This document shows, piece by piece, positions 9,144-17,445 of a DNA stretch of 64,000 nucleotides; position 1 is the stretch's first letter; every line of letters starts with the position of its first letter. The stretch spans positions 1,302,001 through 1,366,000 of the forward strand of contig NZ_JAWMTI010000001.1 of assembly GCF_036959255.1 (NCBI RefSeq). Reading direction: 5' to 3'. The translations under genes and the position numbers were made by a program. The stretch comes from Olivibacter sp036959255 (GTDB taxonomy: Bacteria > Bacteroidota > Bacteroidia > Sphingobacteriales > Sphingobacteriaceae). The notes beneath the pieces were generated by a model. The model worked only from the letters and a program-made list of their open reading frames with translations, did not search any database and was not told the DNA's origin.

Positions 9144-9834
9144 TGAATTCCTGAATAAATTTGGGGTGTTTTAAGTTGAGCAATTGTTGGCGGTTTTTCT
9201 CGAAAAAAGCATAGTCGCCTCGTTGTATTTCATCGATGGTAAAAGGAACATCGATGTTTCGGTTGCCTTTGGCGACCACACCGAGCCCATAATCCATGTC
9301 TAAGGTAAATACCATAAGATCCGGGCGCGTAACGATTAGATCAGCCACTGTTTTCCAGACGTCACCATTCCACTGTCCCTGCCAGCCAGGTAAATCCCAG
9401 TTCCGAACTTTTTCCCGTACTTCATTGAAATGCTCTTTAATGACATATGCGGCAGCTTCATTTAAGGGGTTACAGTCGTGCATAACAATAATCCCCCCTT
9501 CGTTTAGATAGCTTAAGCAATGCTCTACATCGCGTTTTGATTGTTCATACGTATGTAGCCCGTCTACCAGAGCCACATCGATCCCTTCTTTCAAAACCGT
9601 TTTTGCATGGTGATCAAAGAAGTAATCACTGGTGTATTCATAGGTTTCAAACTTTGTTATACCCAATAGGCGTTTTACCTTCAAGGGTATGCTGAATAAA
9701 AACTCAGGATCAACACCTATTTTCCGCGGGCATTGCACCTTGGAGATAATCGTACCGGTTTGTACACCGATCTCTAGATAGGTTTTAGCATTTTTTTGTT
9801 TGATGATCGTGTTAAGTACATCGAGCCTATTCAT
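9130..9834 (-). CDS. Class I SAM-dependent methyltransferase (Methyltransf_24 type)
   Basis: I take the ATG at 9834 (protein begins MNRLDVLN, 234 residues). The open frame continues to 9924, but that stretch runs into the terminator at 9904-9936, so the longer version is unlikely. The SAM-binding motif is YLEIGVQTG, followed by VDPEF, then VDGLHTYEQSKRDVEH and GGIIVMHDCNP, all characteristic of the Methyltransf_24 family that often accompanies surface-glycan genes. It probably methylates a sugar of the polysaccharide made by the neighbouring enzymes; the target is inferred from context. Confidence 0.8.
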   Translation of the reverse strand: MNRLDVLNTIIKQKNAKTYLEIGVQTGTIISKVQCPRKIGVDPEFLFSIPLKVKRLLGITKFETYEYTSDYFFDHHAKTVLKEGIDVALVDGLHTYEQSKRDVEHCLSYLNEGGIIVMHDCNPLNEAAAYVIKEHFNEVREKVRNWDLPGWQGQWNGDVWKTVADLIVTRPDLMVFTLDMDYGLGVVAKGNRNIDVPFTIDEIQRGDYAFFEKNRQQLLNLKHPKFIQEFIKTA

Positions 9835-9903
9835 GTTCACGTCTGTTTGATATGATGCAATAATAATAAAATTTACACAGCTATAAAGTCTATCCATAAA
9901 AAA

Positions 9904-9936
9904 ACAGGGTGGCTCGAAAGTCACCCTGTTTTTTTT
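9904..9936 (-). terminator. Intrinsic terminator downstream of typA
   Basis: Stem ACAGGGTGGCT / AGTCACCCTGT with one G-U pair and a CGAA tetraloop, flanked by A and T runs, so it can act in both directions. It lies 13 bases beyond the typA stop. Confidence 0.85.
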
Positions 9937-9948
9937 ATAATATAAAAG

Positions 9949-11754
9949 TTATTGGAATTTTTTTGCATTTACTTTACGTTCATTTTCCGTCAAGTAAATT
10001 TTTCTTAAACGGATGTTCTGAGGCGTTACCTCAATGTATTCATCCGCTTGGATATATTCCATGGCTTCTTCCAGTGAAAATTTAATGGCAGGTGCAATAC
10101 GCACATTATCATCACTACCGGAGGCACGCATGTTCGTCAACTGCTTTCCTTTTACAATATTAACTACTAAATCGTTATCACGGGTATGCTCTCCCACAAC
10201 CTGTCCCTCATAAATATCTACTCCGGGATCTACGAAGAAGTGACCTCTGTCTTGTAATTTATCGATTGAATAGGCGGTTGTTTGCCCTTTTTCCATCGAA
10301 ACAAGCACACCTGCTAAGCGACCGGGGATCGTACCCTTCCACGGCTGATAATCTTTTATACGATGCGCCATTACGGCTTCACCTGCGGTGGCCGTTAAAA
10401 CGTTGTTCCTTAAACCGATGATTCCACGCGAAGGAATCTCAAATTCCAGGTGTTGCATATCGCCTTTGGTTTCCATCACTAATAATTCACCTTTGCGCTG
10501 GGTTACCAATTCGATTACCTTACCTGATACTTCGGCCGGCACATCTACTACCAAGGTTTCGATCGGTTCACATTTCACACCATCGATCTCTTTTAAGATT
10601 ACCTGAGGTTGACCCACTTGCAATTCGTAGCCTTCACGGCGCATGGTTTCGATCAAGACAGATAAATGAAGAATCCCTCGTCCATACACAAGGAACGCAT
10701 CAGCAGAATCAGTAGAAACGACCTTTAAGGCAAGGTTTTTCTCCATTTCTTTTTGCAAACGATCATATAAGTGACGAGAGGTTACAAATTTACCCTCTTT
10801 ACCAAAAAAAGGTGAGTTATTGATGGTGAACAACATGTTCATCGTGGGTTCATCAATGTGTATGACCTCCAGTTGTTCCGGATTCTCGAAATCTGCGATG
10901 GTATCACCGATTTCAAACCCTTCGATCCCTACAACGGCACAAATATCGCCTGATGGAACTTCTTGCACCTTTACCTTACCAAGACCCTCGAAGGTATAAA
11001 GCTCTTTGACGCGCGATTTTATAACCTTCCCGTCACGTTTTACCAACGATACCGGCTGGTTTTCTTTGATAGTGCCCCTGGCTACACGGCCAACGGCAAT
11101 ACGGCCCACAAAAGACGAATAATCCAACGAAGTAATCTGCATTTGTAGGGTACCTTCTTTATAGGGGGCAGCAGGGATATGTTCTAAAATCGCGTCCAGT
11201 AAATCAGTGAAGTCTTCAGTCGGTTGTTTCCAATCTTGGGACATCCATCCCATTTTAGAAGATCCGTAAAGCACCGGAAAATCTAACTGTTCTTCCGTAG
11301 CATCCAAGTTGAAGAAAAGCTCAAAGACCTGCTCATACACCTCTTCCGGACGGCAGTTCTCTTTGTCTACTTTATTAACGACTACTATGGGTTTTAATCC
11401 TAAGCCAAGCGCTTTTTGGGTTACAAAACGCGTTTGAGGCATCGGGCCTTCAAAAGCATCAACTAAAAGGATAACACCATCGGCCATTTTTAATACTCGC
11501 TCGACCTCACCACCAAAGTCGGCGTGACCGGGGGTATCAATAATATTTATTTTGACATCCTTATAACGCACGGATACGTTTTTCGAAACGATGGTAATAC
11601 CCCGTTCACGTTCCAGGTCGTTATTGTCCAGAATAAGCTCACCTGTTTGTTCGTTGTCACGAAATAATTTAGTGTAGTGTAAAATTTTATCAACCAATGT
11701 TGTTTTACCATGGTCGACGTGTGCAATAATCGCAATGTTTCTAATTTGTTGCAT
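9949..11754 (-). CDS. typA: Translational GTPase TypA/BipA
   Basis: A 601-residue GTPase of the elongation-factor family that binds the ribosome and helps 50S assembly and stress or cold growth. Motifs: P-loop AHVDHGKT (residues 11-18), effector-region RERGIT, DTPGHADFGGEV, and the guanine-specificity NKVDKENCRPEEV. Domains II, III and V and the BipA-specific C-terminal domain follow, with the conserved RGIIGLRNNVLTAT and FVDPGVDIYEGQVVGEH blocks. The length is normal for the family. The mRNA leader holds a strong hairpin (11784-11816) and a -7 box lies at 11828-11835. The gene is monocistronic with its own terminator. Confidence 0.97.
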   Translation of the reverse strand: MQQIRNIAIIAHVDHGKTTLVDKILHYTKLFRDNEQTGELILDNNDLERERGITIVSKNVSVRYKDVKINIIDTPGHADFGGEVERVLKMADGVILLVDAFEGPMPQTRFVTQKALGLGLKPIVVVNKVDKENCRPEEVYEQVFELFFNLDATEEQLDFPVLYGSSKMGWMSQDWKQPTEDFTDLLDAILEHIPAAPYKEGTLQMQITSLDYSSFVGRIAVGRVARGTIKENQPVSLVKRDGKVIKSRVKELYTFEGLGKVKVQEVPSGDICAVVGIEGFEIGDTIADFENPEQLEVIHIDEPTMNMLFTINNSPFFGKEGKFVTSRHLYDRLQKEMEKNLALKVVSTDSADAFLVYGRGILHLSVLIETMRREGYELQVGQPQVILKEIDGVKCEPIETLVVDVPAEVSGKVIELVTQRKGELLVMETKGDMQHLEFEIPSRGIIGLRNNVLTATAGEAVMAHRIKDYQPWKGTIPGRLAGVLVSMEKGQTTAYSIDKLQDRGHFFVDPGVDIYEGQVVGEHTRDNDLVVNIVKGKQLTNMRASGSDDNVRIAPAIKFSLEEAMEYIQADEYIEVTPQNIRLRKIYLTENERKVNAKKFQ

Positions 11755-11783
11755 CCAAGTATGTATATCTCATTATTAATTCC

Positions 11784-11816
11784 CCATCTTCCTTTGAGTA
11801 TCAAAGGACTAGATGG
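11784..11816 (-). promoter_or_regulatory. Hairpin in the typA 5' leader
   Basis: Inverted repeat CCATCT-t-CCTTTGA (11784-11797) and TCAAAGG-act-AGATGG (11801-11816) with a 3-base loop, 30 bases before the typA start and just after the predicted start of transcription. No T run follows, so it is not a terminator; it could control mRNA stability or translation. Confidence 0.5.
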
Positions 11817-11827
11817 AAAATTTTGCG

Positions 11828-11835
11828 CAAAGGTA
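11828..11835 (-). promoter_or_regulatory. typA: -7 box of typA
   Basis: Minus-strand TACCTTTG fits TAnnTTTG exactly. No clear TTG lies 19-21 bases upstream, so the -33 element is weak. Confidence 0.4.
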
Positions 11836-11960
11836 ATTAATCCATTTGAAAAATTAAGCGCTTGAATCGCTTTTATTTTCGACCTGTTTTTCTTGTTTAA
11901 GTCAAAGAGTGATTTCGCTATTTCGTTGATAATGAAAAGGATTTTAATTAACTTTGTGCT

Positions 11961-12119
11961 ATGGATATGCAAACAATTGTTGTTTTCTTATTATTTGCCC
12001 TGGCGGCTCTCTATCTTGGCAGGATGTTATATAAAAATCTTAAGCCAAAAAAGGGAAATGCGTGTGGTTCCAACTGCAAATGCGGAATGGATTTCTCCAA
12101 TGTACCCAAGCAATCCTAA
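11961..12119 (+). CDS. FeoB-associated Cys-rich membrane protein
   Basis: A 52-residue protein. It has one membrane helix at residues 4-22 with LFALAALYLG, then a basic turn (KNLKPKKGNA) and a cysteine cluster CGSNCKCGMDF, i.e. three cysteines in eight residues. This layout is that of the small FeoB-associated Cys-rich proteins (Pfam FeoB_associated), which may bind iron or an iron-sulfur cofactor at the inner membrane. No feoA or feoB is present nearby. It converges with ispF, with 14 bases between the stop codons. Confidence 0.7.
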   Translation: MDMQTIVVFLLFALAALYLGRMLYKNLKPKKGNACGSNCKCGMDFSNVPKQS

Positions 12120-12133
12120 TTCGGAACCGATAC

Positions 12134-12613
12134 TTATATTTTTTGTATCAAGCATACTGCATAGGCTACAACACCTTCTTTACGTCCAACAAACCCCATC
12201 GTTTCATTGGTGGTAGCTTTGATGGAAATATCGTCTACTTCCAATCCGCTAGCTTTTGCGATATGTGCTTTCATTGCAGGAATATAAGGTTTAATCTTAG
12301 GTGCCTCTAAGCATAACATGGCGTCAATGTTACCCAATTCCCAACCCTTATTCTTGATTAATTTCGTACATTCTTCCAATAGGATTAAACTACTGATGCC
12401 CTTCCATTTCGCATCGGTATTCGGGAAATGATAACCGATGTCTTCCAAGTTGGCGGCACCTAATAAAGCATCGCAGATTGCATGTACGAGTACGTCTGCA
12501 TCCGAATGACCAAAAGCACCTGCAGGGTGATGAATCTTTTCTCCTCCCAAAATAAAGGGATGGTCCTCTTTTAATTGGTGTACGTCAAAACCAAAGCCTA
12601 CTTTTATTTTCAT
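12134..12613 (-). CDS. ispF: 2-C-methyl-D-erythritol 2,4-cyclodiphosphate synthase
   Basis: IspF cyclises CDP-methylerythritol 2-phosphate in the non-mevalonate isoprenoid pathway. The 159-residue length is standard. Zinc ligands D10 and H12 are seen in GFDVHQL, the third ligand in the FGHSDADVLVHA block (about residues 42-53), and the family signature continues with ALLGAANLEDIGYHFPNTD. The C-terminal part has NIDAMLCLEAPKI and the NETMGFVGRKEG loop. All catalytic residues are present, so this is a working enzyme of a homotrimer. Confidence 0.96.
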   Translation of the reverse strand: MKIKVGFGFDVHQLKEDHPFILGGEKIHHPAGAFGHSDADVLVHAICDALLGAANLEDIGYHFPNTDAKWKGISSLILLEECTKLIKNKGWELGNIDAMLCLEAPKIKPYIPAMKAHIAKASGLEVDDISIKATTNETMGFVGRKEGVVAYAVCLIQKI

Positions 12614-12851
12614 GTTTCTTTTCTGGATTTATACAGCAATGCTGATTGTTCATTTTGTTCATTATTTTAATAAAAATGCTTTCGAAATAACACGCTTCAT
12701 CGTGAGGTTGCCTGCAGACTATATAAAAAAGGCAGTTTAAACTACGCTGCGGTACCTTTTTTGTCAAACATATTAAAAACCGGGTACAAAAAAAATTATT
12801 TAAGCAGTGTAATACCAGAATTCACCGGGGTGTTCGGTATTTGTCGGTTGG

Positions 12852-12881
12852 TTGCCATTTTGTTTTAATGTACTAATTTTG
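12852..12881 (+). promoter_or_regulatory. Promoter of the gldJ-like gene
   Basis: TTG (12852-12854), a 19-base spacer and TAATTTTG (12874-12881) match the Bacteroidota vegetative promoter exactly. The start codon lies 25 bases downstream. The rest of the 12614-12905 gap shows no gene, only one imperfect hairpin around 12727-12762. Confidence 0.65.
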
Positions 12882-12905
12882 AATAGTGGTGTATTCGAAT
12901 AAACT

Positions 12906-14480
12906 ATGAAGAGAAATTTTACCTTAACCATCCTGGTCTTTTGCCTTGTTGTGCTCCTGTCTTCGAGTTGTAGTAAGAAAAATGGAATGGGCGACCGATC
13001 AACAAAAACGGGGATGAAATATAATGATCCGCATAATGGTGGTTTTCAGGTCAATCGGAAAGTAAAACCCGGCCCCGGTCCCGGACTGGTTATCATCGAG
13101 GGTGGAACCTTTGTCATGGGAGGGAGCCTCGATCAGGATTTAGGTTATGAAAATGATAATAAACGGAGAAGAGTCACGGTTGCGTCCTTCTATATGGATG
13201 AAACAGAAGTGGCAAATGTCGATTGGCTTGAATACCTTTACTGGTTAAATCAAAATTTTCCGAACGACCGTGAATTATATTATAATGCCTTACCTGACAC
13301 GCTGGTTTGGCGTAATCCTTTGTCCTATAATGAACCGTATGTAGATAACTACCTCCGGCATCCGGCTTATCAGGATTATCCGGTAGTAGGAGTTAGTTGG
13401 GAGCAAGCCAATGACTACTGTGTATGGCGGACCGATCGTGTAAATGAAGAAATTTTGCGTTCCAGGGGGATTTTATTGGATTATAAAAGTAAGGCTGAAA
13501 CTGCAGGCGAAAGTACGGCACAGCCTTTTAATACCGATATTTATTTGAATGGGCAATATAAAGGGGAAGGAATAGACGGCAAAAATATGCCGAAAGACTT
13601 ACGCCCGGGAGCTGAAAAGGATGCCCGAAGGCCGGTTCGCTTAGAAGATGGGTTTCTTAAACAACCGTATCGATTGCCAACAGAGGCAGAATGGGAATAT
13701 GCAGCTTTAGGTCTCATCGGGAATACTATTTACGGAAATGTGGAAGGTTATCGCATCTATCCTTGGGATGGCTTAGGTGTGCGTTCGGGTAAAAAGAAAA
13801 CACAAGGTCTTATTATGGCTAACTTTAAGTTGGGTGCAGGTGATAATATGGGAACGGCCGGATACCTAAATGATGCGGGTGATATTACTAAACCGGTGGT
13901 TGCTTATCAGCCCAATGATTTCGGCTTGTATAATATGGCAGGAAATGTTAATGAGTGGGTCGGGGATGTATATCGTAAGTTGACTTATGAGGACTTCGAA
14001 GACTTTAATCCCTTTAGAGGAAATGTCTATGTAGATAAGAAATTGGAAGATCCGGAGAAAGGAATTTATGCCAAGGATAAATACGGGAGACCGATTAAAG
14101 AGATGGCCAAGGCACCGAGAAAACAGACATGGGAGGAATTACAGAACCAGGCAGTAGCGCAAGACAGTGAAATCGTTGCCTACGATGCAGATATGAGGGG
14201 ATACAACGATGAAGTGAACGATTCTTTATATGGTAAAACGACGCTGGTGAATAACAAATCACGGGTGTATAAAGGAGGGTCATGGAACGACCGGGCATAT
14301 TGGTTAAACCCGGCAACAAGAAGGTTTATGCAACAAGATGAGTCTTCCGCAACCGTTGGATTTCGTTGTGCAATGACCTTGGTGGGTAATCCGGAGATTC
14401 ACACCAATGGCATGCCACGCTTCAAATCGGCTAAAGCAAAGCCTATTTTTAGAAAGAACACCCCAAAGGCAACCCCTTGA
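12906..14480 (+). CDS. gldJ: GldJ-like gliding motility / T9SS lipoprotein (FGE-sulfatase fold)
   Basis: A 524-residue lipoprotein. The signal peptide ends in a lipobox at LLSSSC (Cys at about residue 22). After a linker with NDPHNGGFQVN come the SUMF1/FGE-type domain motifs: PGLVIIEGGTFVMG, FYMDETEVANVDWLEYLYWL, PVVGVSWEQANDYCVWR, RLPTEAEWEYAA, NMAGNVNEWVGD and SRVYKGGSWNDRAYW, ending in GFRCAM. The MDETEV.N..WLEYL pattern fits GldJ better than GldK. GldJ stabilises the gliding/T9SS machinery in relatives; whether this organism glides is unknown, and no other gld/por genes are in the window. The gene has its own promoter and terminator. Confidence 0.75.
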   Translation: MKRNFTLTILVFCLVVLLSSSCSKKNGMGDRSTKTGMKYNDPHNGGFQVNRKVKPGPGPGLVIIEGGTFVMGGSLDQDLGYENDNKRRRVTVASFYMDETEVANVDWLEYLYWLNQNFPNDRELYYNALPDTLVWRNPLSYNEPYVDNYLRHPAYQDYPVVGVSWEQANDYCVWRTDRVNEEILRSRGILLDYKSKAETAGESTAQPFNTDIYLNGQYKGEGIDGKNMPKDLRPGAEKDARRPVRLEDGFLKQPYRLPTEAEWEYAALGLIGNTIYGNVEGYRIYPWDGLGVRSGKKKTQGLIMANFKLGAGDNMGTAGYLNDAGDITKPVVAYQPNDFGLYNMAGNVNEWVGDVYRKLTYEDFEDFNPFRGNVYVDKKLEDPEKGIYAKDKYGRPIKEMAKAPRKQTWEELQNQAVAQDSEIVAYDADMRGYNDEVNDSLYGKTTLVNNKSRVYKGGSWNDRAYWLNPATRRFMQQDESSATVGFRCAMTLVGNPEIHTNGMPRFKSAKAKPIFRKNTPKATP

Positions 14481-14525
14481 TAAATTGACTGCAAGACATA
14501 GCTCTATTGTTTATATTTAAAAATG

Positions 14526-14564
14526 CGGGAACGATCTATAAAGACGTTCTCGTTTTTTTTTTTT
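14526..14564 (+). terminator. Intrinsic terminator after the gldJ-like gene
   Basis: Stem CGGGAACG (14526-14533) / CGTTCTCG (14545-14552), one G-U pair, followed by a run of 12 T. Confidence 0.8.
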
Positions 14565-14588
14565 GCCGTGGGGGTGTTTAATGGGTGT

Positions 14589-15728
14589 TTAACTTAATAT
14601 GGAACGGGCAATCACCATTCGTTGTATTTCGGAAGTTCCTTCATAGATCTGTGTTATTTTTGCATCACGCATGAGCCGTTCCACATGGTACTCTTTTACA
14701 AAACCATAACCTCCGTGAATTTGTACTGCTTCCACCGTAACCCGCATGGCCACATCCGAAGCAAAAAGTTTAGCCACTGCCGCGGCTTCTGCATAGGACT
14801 GATGTTGATCTTTTAGCCAAGCCGCTTTTAAACATAGTAAACGGGCCGCTTCTATTTGGGTGTGCATGTCGGCTAATTTGAACTGAATGGCTTGATGTTC
14901 AGCAATAGGCTTTCCGAAGGTAGTTCGTTCCTTGGCATATTGAAGGGCCAGTTCATAAGCGCCTGAGGCGATGCCGAGTGCCTGTGCCGCGATGCCGATT
15001 CGTCCTCCTTCCAATGTTTTCATTGCGAATTTGAAGCCGAAACCATCTTCTCCAATTCTATTTTCTTTTGGTACTTTTACATCGCTAAACTGTAAGGCAT
15101 GTGTATCGGAACCTCGAATTCCAAGTTTATTTTCCTTTGGCCCTATGGTAAAGCCGGGAGACCCTTTCTCCACAATAAAGGCATTGATTCCGCGGTGTCC
15201 ACGGTCCGGATGCGTTTGCGCAATCACGAGGTAGACGGAGGCATTGCTTCCATTGGTAATCCAGTTTTTAGTTCCATTAAGCAAGTAATGGTCGCCCTTA
15301 TCTTCTGCCCGGGTTCTTTGTGAAGTGGCATCCGAACCGGCTTCGGGTTCTGAGAGGCAAAAAGCACCGATTTGTGTTCCTGCGGCTAAGGGCTTCAGGT
15401 ATTTTTCCTTTTGCGCTTCCGACCCGAATTTTTCCAAACCATAGCAAACAAGGGAGTTGTTGACTGAAACAACTACGGAAGCCGATGCATCAATTTTTGA
15501 CAATTCTTCCATCACAAGCACATAAGAAACCGTGTCAAGACCTGCTCCATTATAAACAGGATCGGTCATCATTCCAAGAAAACCTAACTCGCCGAGCTTC
15601 TTGATTTGTTCGGTAGGAAATTGCTGTTTTTCATCGCGCGCTATTACGCCTGGTTTTAACTCGGTTTGGGCAAAGTTTCGTGCCGCATCTCTAATGAGTA
15701 ATTGCTCTTCAGTTAGTTCGAAATTCAT
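14589..15728 (-). CDS. Acyl-CoA dehydrogenase
   Basis: A 379-residue flavoprotein of the short/medium-chain acyl-CoA dehydrogenase family, which introduces the alpha,beta double bond in acyl-CoAs. Recognisable parts are the N-terminal helical domain (EEQLLIRDAARNFAQ), FCLSEPEAGSDA and NGTKNWITNG in the FAD/substrate domain, and the C-terminal RTTFGKPIAEHQAIQFKLADM and IHGGYGF blocks. The catalytic glutamate lies in QIYEGTSEIQRMVIAR. Closest by pattern to butyryl-CoA dehydrogenases. A -7 box (minus-strand TAGATTTG, 15745-15752) precedes the start. Confidence 0.93.
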   Translation of the reverse strand: MNFELTEEQLLIRDAARNFAQTELKPGVIARDEKQQFPTEQIKKLGELGFLGMMTDPVYNGAGLDTVSYVLVMEELSKIDASASVVVSVNNSLVCYGLEKFGSEAQKEKYLKPLAAGTQIGAFCLSEPEAGSDATSQRTRAEDKGDHYLLNGTKNWITNGSNASVYLVIAQTHPDRGHRGINAFIVEKGSPGFTIGPKENKLGIRGSDTHALQFSDVKVPKENRIGEDGFGFKFAMKTLEGGRIGIAAQALGIASGAYELALQYAKERTTFGKPIAEHQAIQFKLADMHTQIEAARLLCLKAAWLKDQHQSYAEAAAVAKLFASDVAMRVTVEAVQIHGGYGFVKEYHVERLMRDAKITQIYEGTSEIQRMVIARSILS

Positions 15729-15744
15729 AACACTAGGATTTATT

Positions 15745-15752
15745 CAAATCTA
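15745..15752 (-). promoter_or_regulatory. -7 box of the acyl-CoA dehydrogenase gene
   Basis: Minus-strand TAGATTTG matches TAnnTTTG, 17 bases before the ATG; no good -33 element at the expected distance. Confidence 0.35.
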
Positions 15753-15825
15753 CAGTTTTTTGCTATGCAAGCATAATATTTTTTTAAAATAATAGATTCT
15801 TCTTTTTTTGAACAGGAAGTTGCGA

Positions 15826-15930
15826 ATGGAGATTTCGTTGATCGGCGACCTAGTAGAACAGGGAATTCCGATGAGCTGGGTAGTGAGTGGGACTCATGTT
15901 ACCCTTCCGCCCTTATACTTAGGATGTTAA
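15826..15930 (+). CDS. Possible small ORF, unrecognised
   Basis: An ATG at 15826 opens a 34-residue frame (MEISLIGDLVEQGIPMSW, then VVSGTHVTLPPLYLGC). AGGAAG lies 8 bases before the ATG. It ends exactly where the convergent panD gene ends. I recognise no family. It could be a real small protein, a decayed gene fragment, or chance. Confidence 0.2.
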   Translation: MEISLIGDLVEQGIPMSWVVSGTHVTLPPLYLGC

Positions 15931-16281
15931 CTATTTTACTAATTTGTTGTTATGATCGGGAAAAACCAAAATGGGCTCATATTTTCTGGCTTCTTCCATG
16001 GGGAGTTGGCAATAGGATATAATAATTACGATATCACCCACTTGCACTAATCGCGCAGCCGCACCGTTTAAACAAACGATTCCGGAACCTCGTTCGCCTT
16101 TAATCACGTAAGTTTCAAAGCGTGCGCCATTGTTGTTATTTACAATCTGCACCTTCTCGTTCGGAATAATATTAGCCGCCTCTATTAAATCTTCATCGAT
16201 CGTAATGCTGCCTACATAGTTGAGTTCAGCCTGTGTAACCTTTACGCGATGAATTTTCGATTTCAACACCTCGATAATCAT
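15931..16281 (-). CDS. panD: Aspartate 1-decarboxylase
   Basis: PanD makes beta-alanine from L-aspartate for pantothenate synthesis. It is a pyruvoyl enzyme made by self-cleavage between Gly24 and Ser25, both present in NYVGSITID. Other family residues seen are K9 and H11 in SKIHRVKVT, the Tyr58-equivalent in FETYVIKGERGSG, and NGAAARLVQVGDIVIIISY. Length 116 is standard. The precursor panC lies 112 bases upstream on the same strand. A -7 box overlaps the base just before the start, so the mRNA is nearly leaderless. Confidence 0.96.
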   Translation of the reverse strand: MIIEVLKSKIHRVKVTQAELNYVGSITIDEDLIEAANIIPNEKVQIVNNNNGARFETYVIKGERGSGIVCLNGAAARLVQVGDIVIIISYCQLPMEEARKYEPILVFPDHNNKLVK

Positions 16282-16285
16282 GGTG

Positions 16286-16293
16286 CAAAGATA
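16286..16293 (-). promoter_or_regulatory. panD: -7 box of panD, near-leaderless start
   Basis: Minus-strand TATCTTTG matches TAnnTTTG and ends only 4 bases before the ATG at 16281, so transcription would begin at or next to the start codon. Confidence 0.4.
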
Positions 16294-16393
16294 CGTATTT
16301 TGTTAGTAGTGCCGAAAGGCAATTAGGAAATATGATCTGGAAATTATATTCATGTCAGCTCGAAATGTGCAGCTCGCGAAACCACAACTAAAA

Positions 16394-17242
16394 CTACAGC
16401 AAGATATTGTCGATCAAACGAACCCCATCTACCCAAGCTGCCAGTATAGCCACTAAAGGTCTTATGTATTGCTGTTCTTGGTTGATTTCCGATAAATCGC
16501 TTGGATTACAAAGCGCGAAGTACTCCAATTCAATCCCTTTTGTTTCCAAGAGAAAATGCTGCGCTTCTTCTTTTGCTTGCAAGGGCGTCATTCCCTCTTC
16601 CATCCGTTCTTTTACCATAAACAAGGCCTTTGATAAGGAAAGTGCCTGTTGCCTACCACTGGGAGAGAGTCTTACATTTCGAGAGCTTTTTGCTAATCCA
16701 TCGGGATCCCGCACCGTATCCACGACTGCTATGCGTAGAGGCAGCCGAAGCTTGTCTACCATATATTGAATCACCATACATTGCTGAAAATCTTTTTGCC
16801 CGAAAAAAGCAATGGATGGTTTAACGATATCGAAAAGCTTATATACGACCTGTGTTACCCCCTGATAATGTCCCGGTCTTTTCGCGCCTTCCCAGATTTC
16901 GTCAAGTTTGCCTAAATCGAAGAGCCAAGCTTCGTCACGCGGAGGATATATTTCTTCTACTGTCGGTAAAAATAAAATATCACAATCGGCCGATTGCAGG
17001 AGAGCAAGGTCCTTTTCAATGGGTCTGGGGTACTTTTCCAGATCCGCCGGATCATTAAATTGGGTAGGATTCACAAAGATACTGCATACCGTGATGTCTG
17101 TTGTCCGTTTCGAACGCTCAATCAGCGCTAAATGACCATCATGTAAAGCCCCCATGGTAGGCACGAAGCCTATTGTTTTATCGTTCGTTTTGAATGCTGA
17201 TAGATGGGCTTTCAGCGCATCTTTTGTAGTAAAGACTTCCAA
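16394..17242 (-). CDS. panC: Pantoate--beta-alanine ligase
   Basis: PanC joins pantoate and beta-alanine with ATP to give pantothenate. The 282-residue protein shows FVPTMGALHDGHLALI with the HxGH nucleotide motif at residues 34-37, SIFVNPTQFN, the pantoate-site FFGQKDFQQ, and the KMSKS-equivalent AKSSRNVRLS. Together with panD this gives the last two steps of the pathway; panB is not in the window. The gene is divergent from the GT5-like gene, with a 240-base gap holding that gene's promoter and leader. Confidence 0.96.
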   Translation of the reverse strand: MEVFTTKDALKAHLSAFKTNDKTIGFVPTMGALHDGHLALIERSKRTTDITVCSIFVNPTQFNDPADLEKYPRPIEKDLALLQSADCDILFLPTVEEIYPPRDEAWLFDLGKLDEIWEGAKRPGHYQGVTQVVYKLFDIVKPSIAFFGQKDFQQCMVIQYMVDKLRLPLRIAVVDTVRDPDGLAKSSRNVRLSPSGRQQALSLSKALFMVKERMEEGMTPLQAKEEAQHFLLETKGIELEYFALCNPSDLSEINQEQQYIRPLVAILAAWVDGVRLIDNILL

Positions 17243-17315
17243 TTTTTTTGTTATTAAAACAAGGTGGTAAAGTTGAACATTTTAAACCTAACTACAAAGG
17301 TTTTTTTATAAATCG

Positions 17316-17346
17316 TTGATATATCATAAGATAATGCGTATATTTG
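17316..17346 (+). promoter_or_regulatory. Promoter of the GT5-like gene
   Basis: TTG (17316-17318), 20 bases, TATATTTG (17339-17346): a full Bacteroidota promoter match. Transcription would start near 17353, giving a leader of about 130 bases. Confidence 0.6.
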
Positions 17347-17388
17347 CAGACCGATTTTCATTAGAGCAATTATTTTAATGACTAATAA

Positions 17389-17445
17389 ACTATCAAAAAT
17401 AGGTTTAGCCGGTTCTTGCCGGTATGATTCACGGTGTTTGATAGT
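17389..17445 (+). promoter_or_regulatory. Structured 5' leader of the GT5-like gene
   Basis: Outer stem ACTATCAAA (17389-17397) / TTTGATAGT (17437-17445), 9 perfect pairs, enclosing a 39-base interior with two CCGG motifs (17409-17412 and 17419-17422) that can pair with each other. The structure lies wholly in the predicted leader and no T run follows it, so it is a candidate cis-regulatory RNA, not a terminator. Confidence 0.45.

Noticed and set aside
9835..9924. N-terminal extension of the methyltransferase frame up to 9924
   Set aside because: It would start inside the terminator at 9904-9936 and adds 30 residues without family match; the ATG at 9834 is preferred.
11893..12310. Two plus-strand frames across the Cys-rich gene and the end of ispF
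   Set aside because: Shadow frames; the supported genes here are 11961-12119 and 12134-12613.
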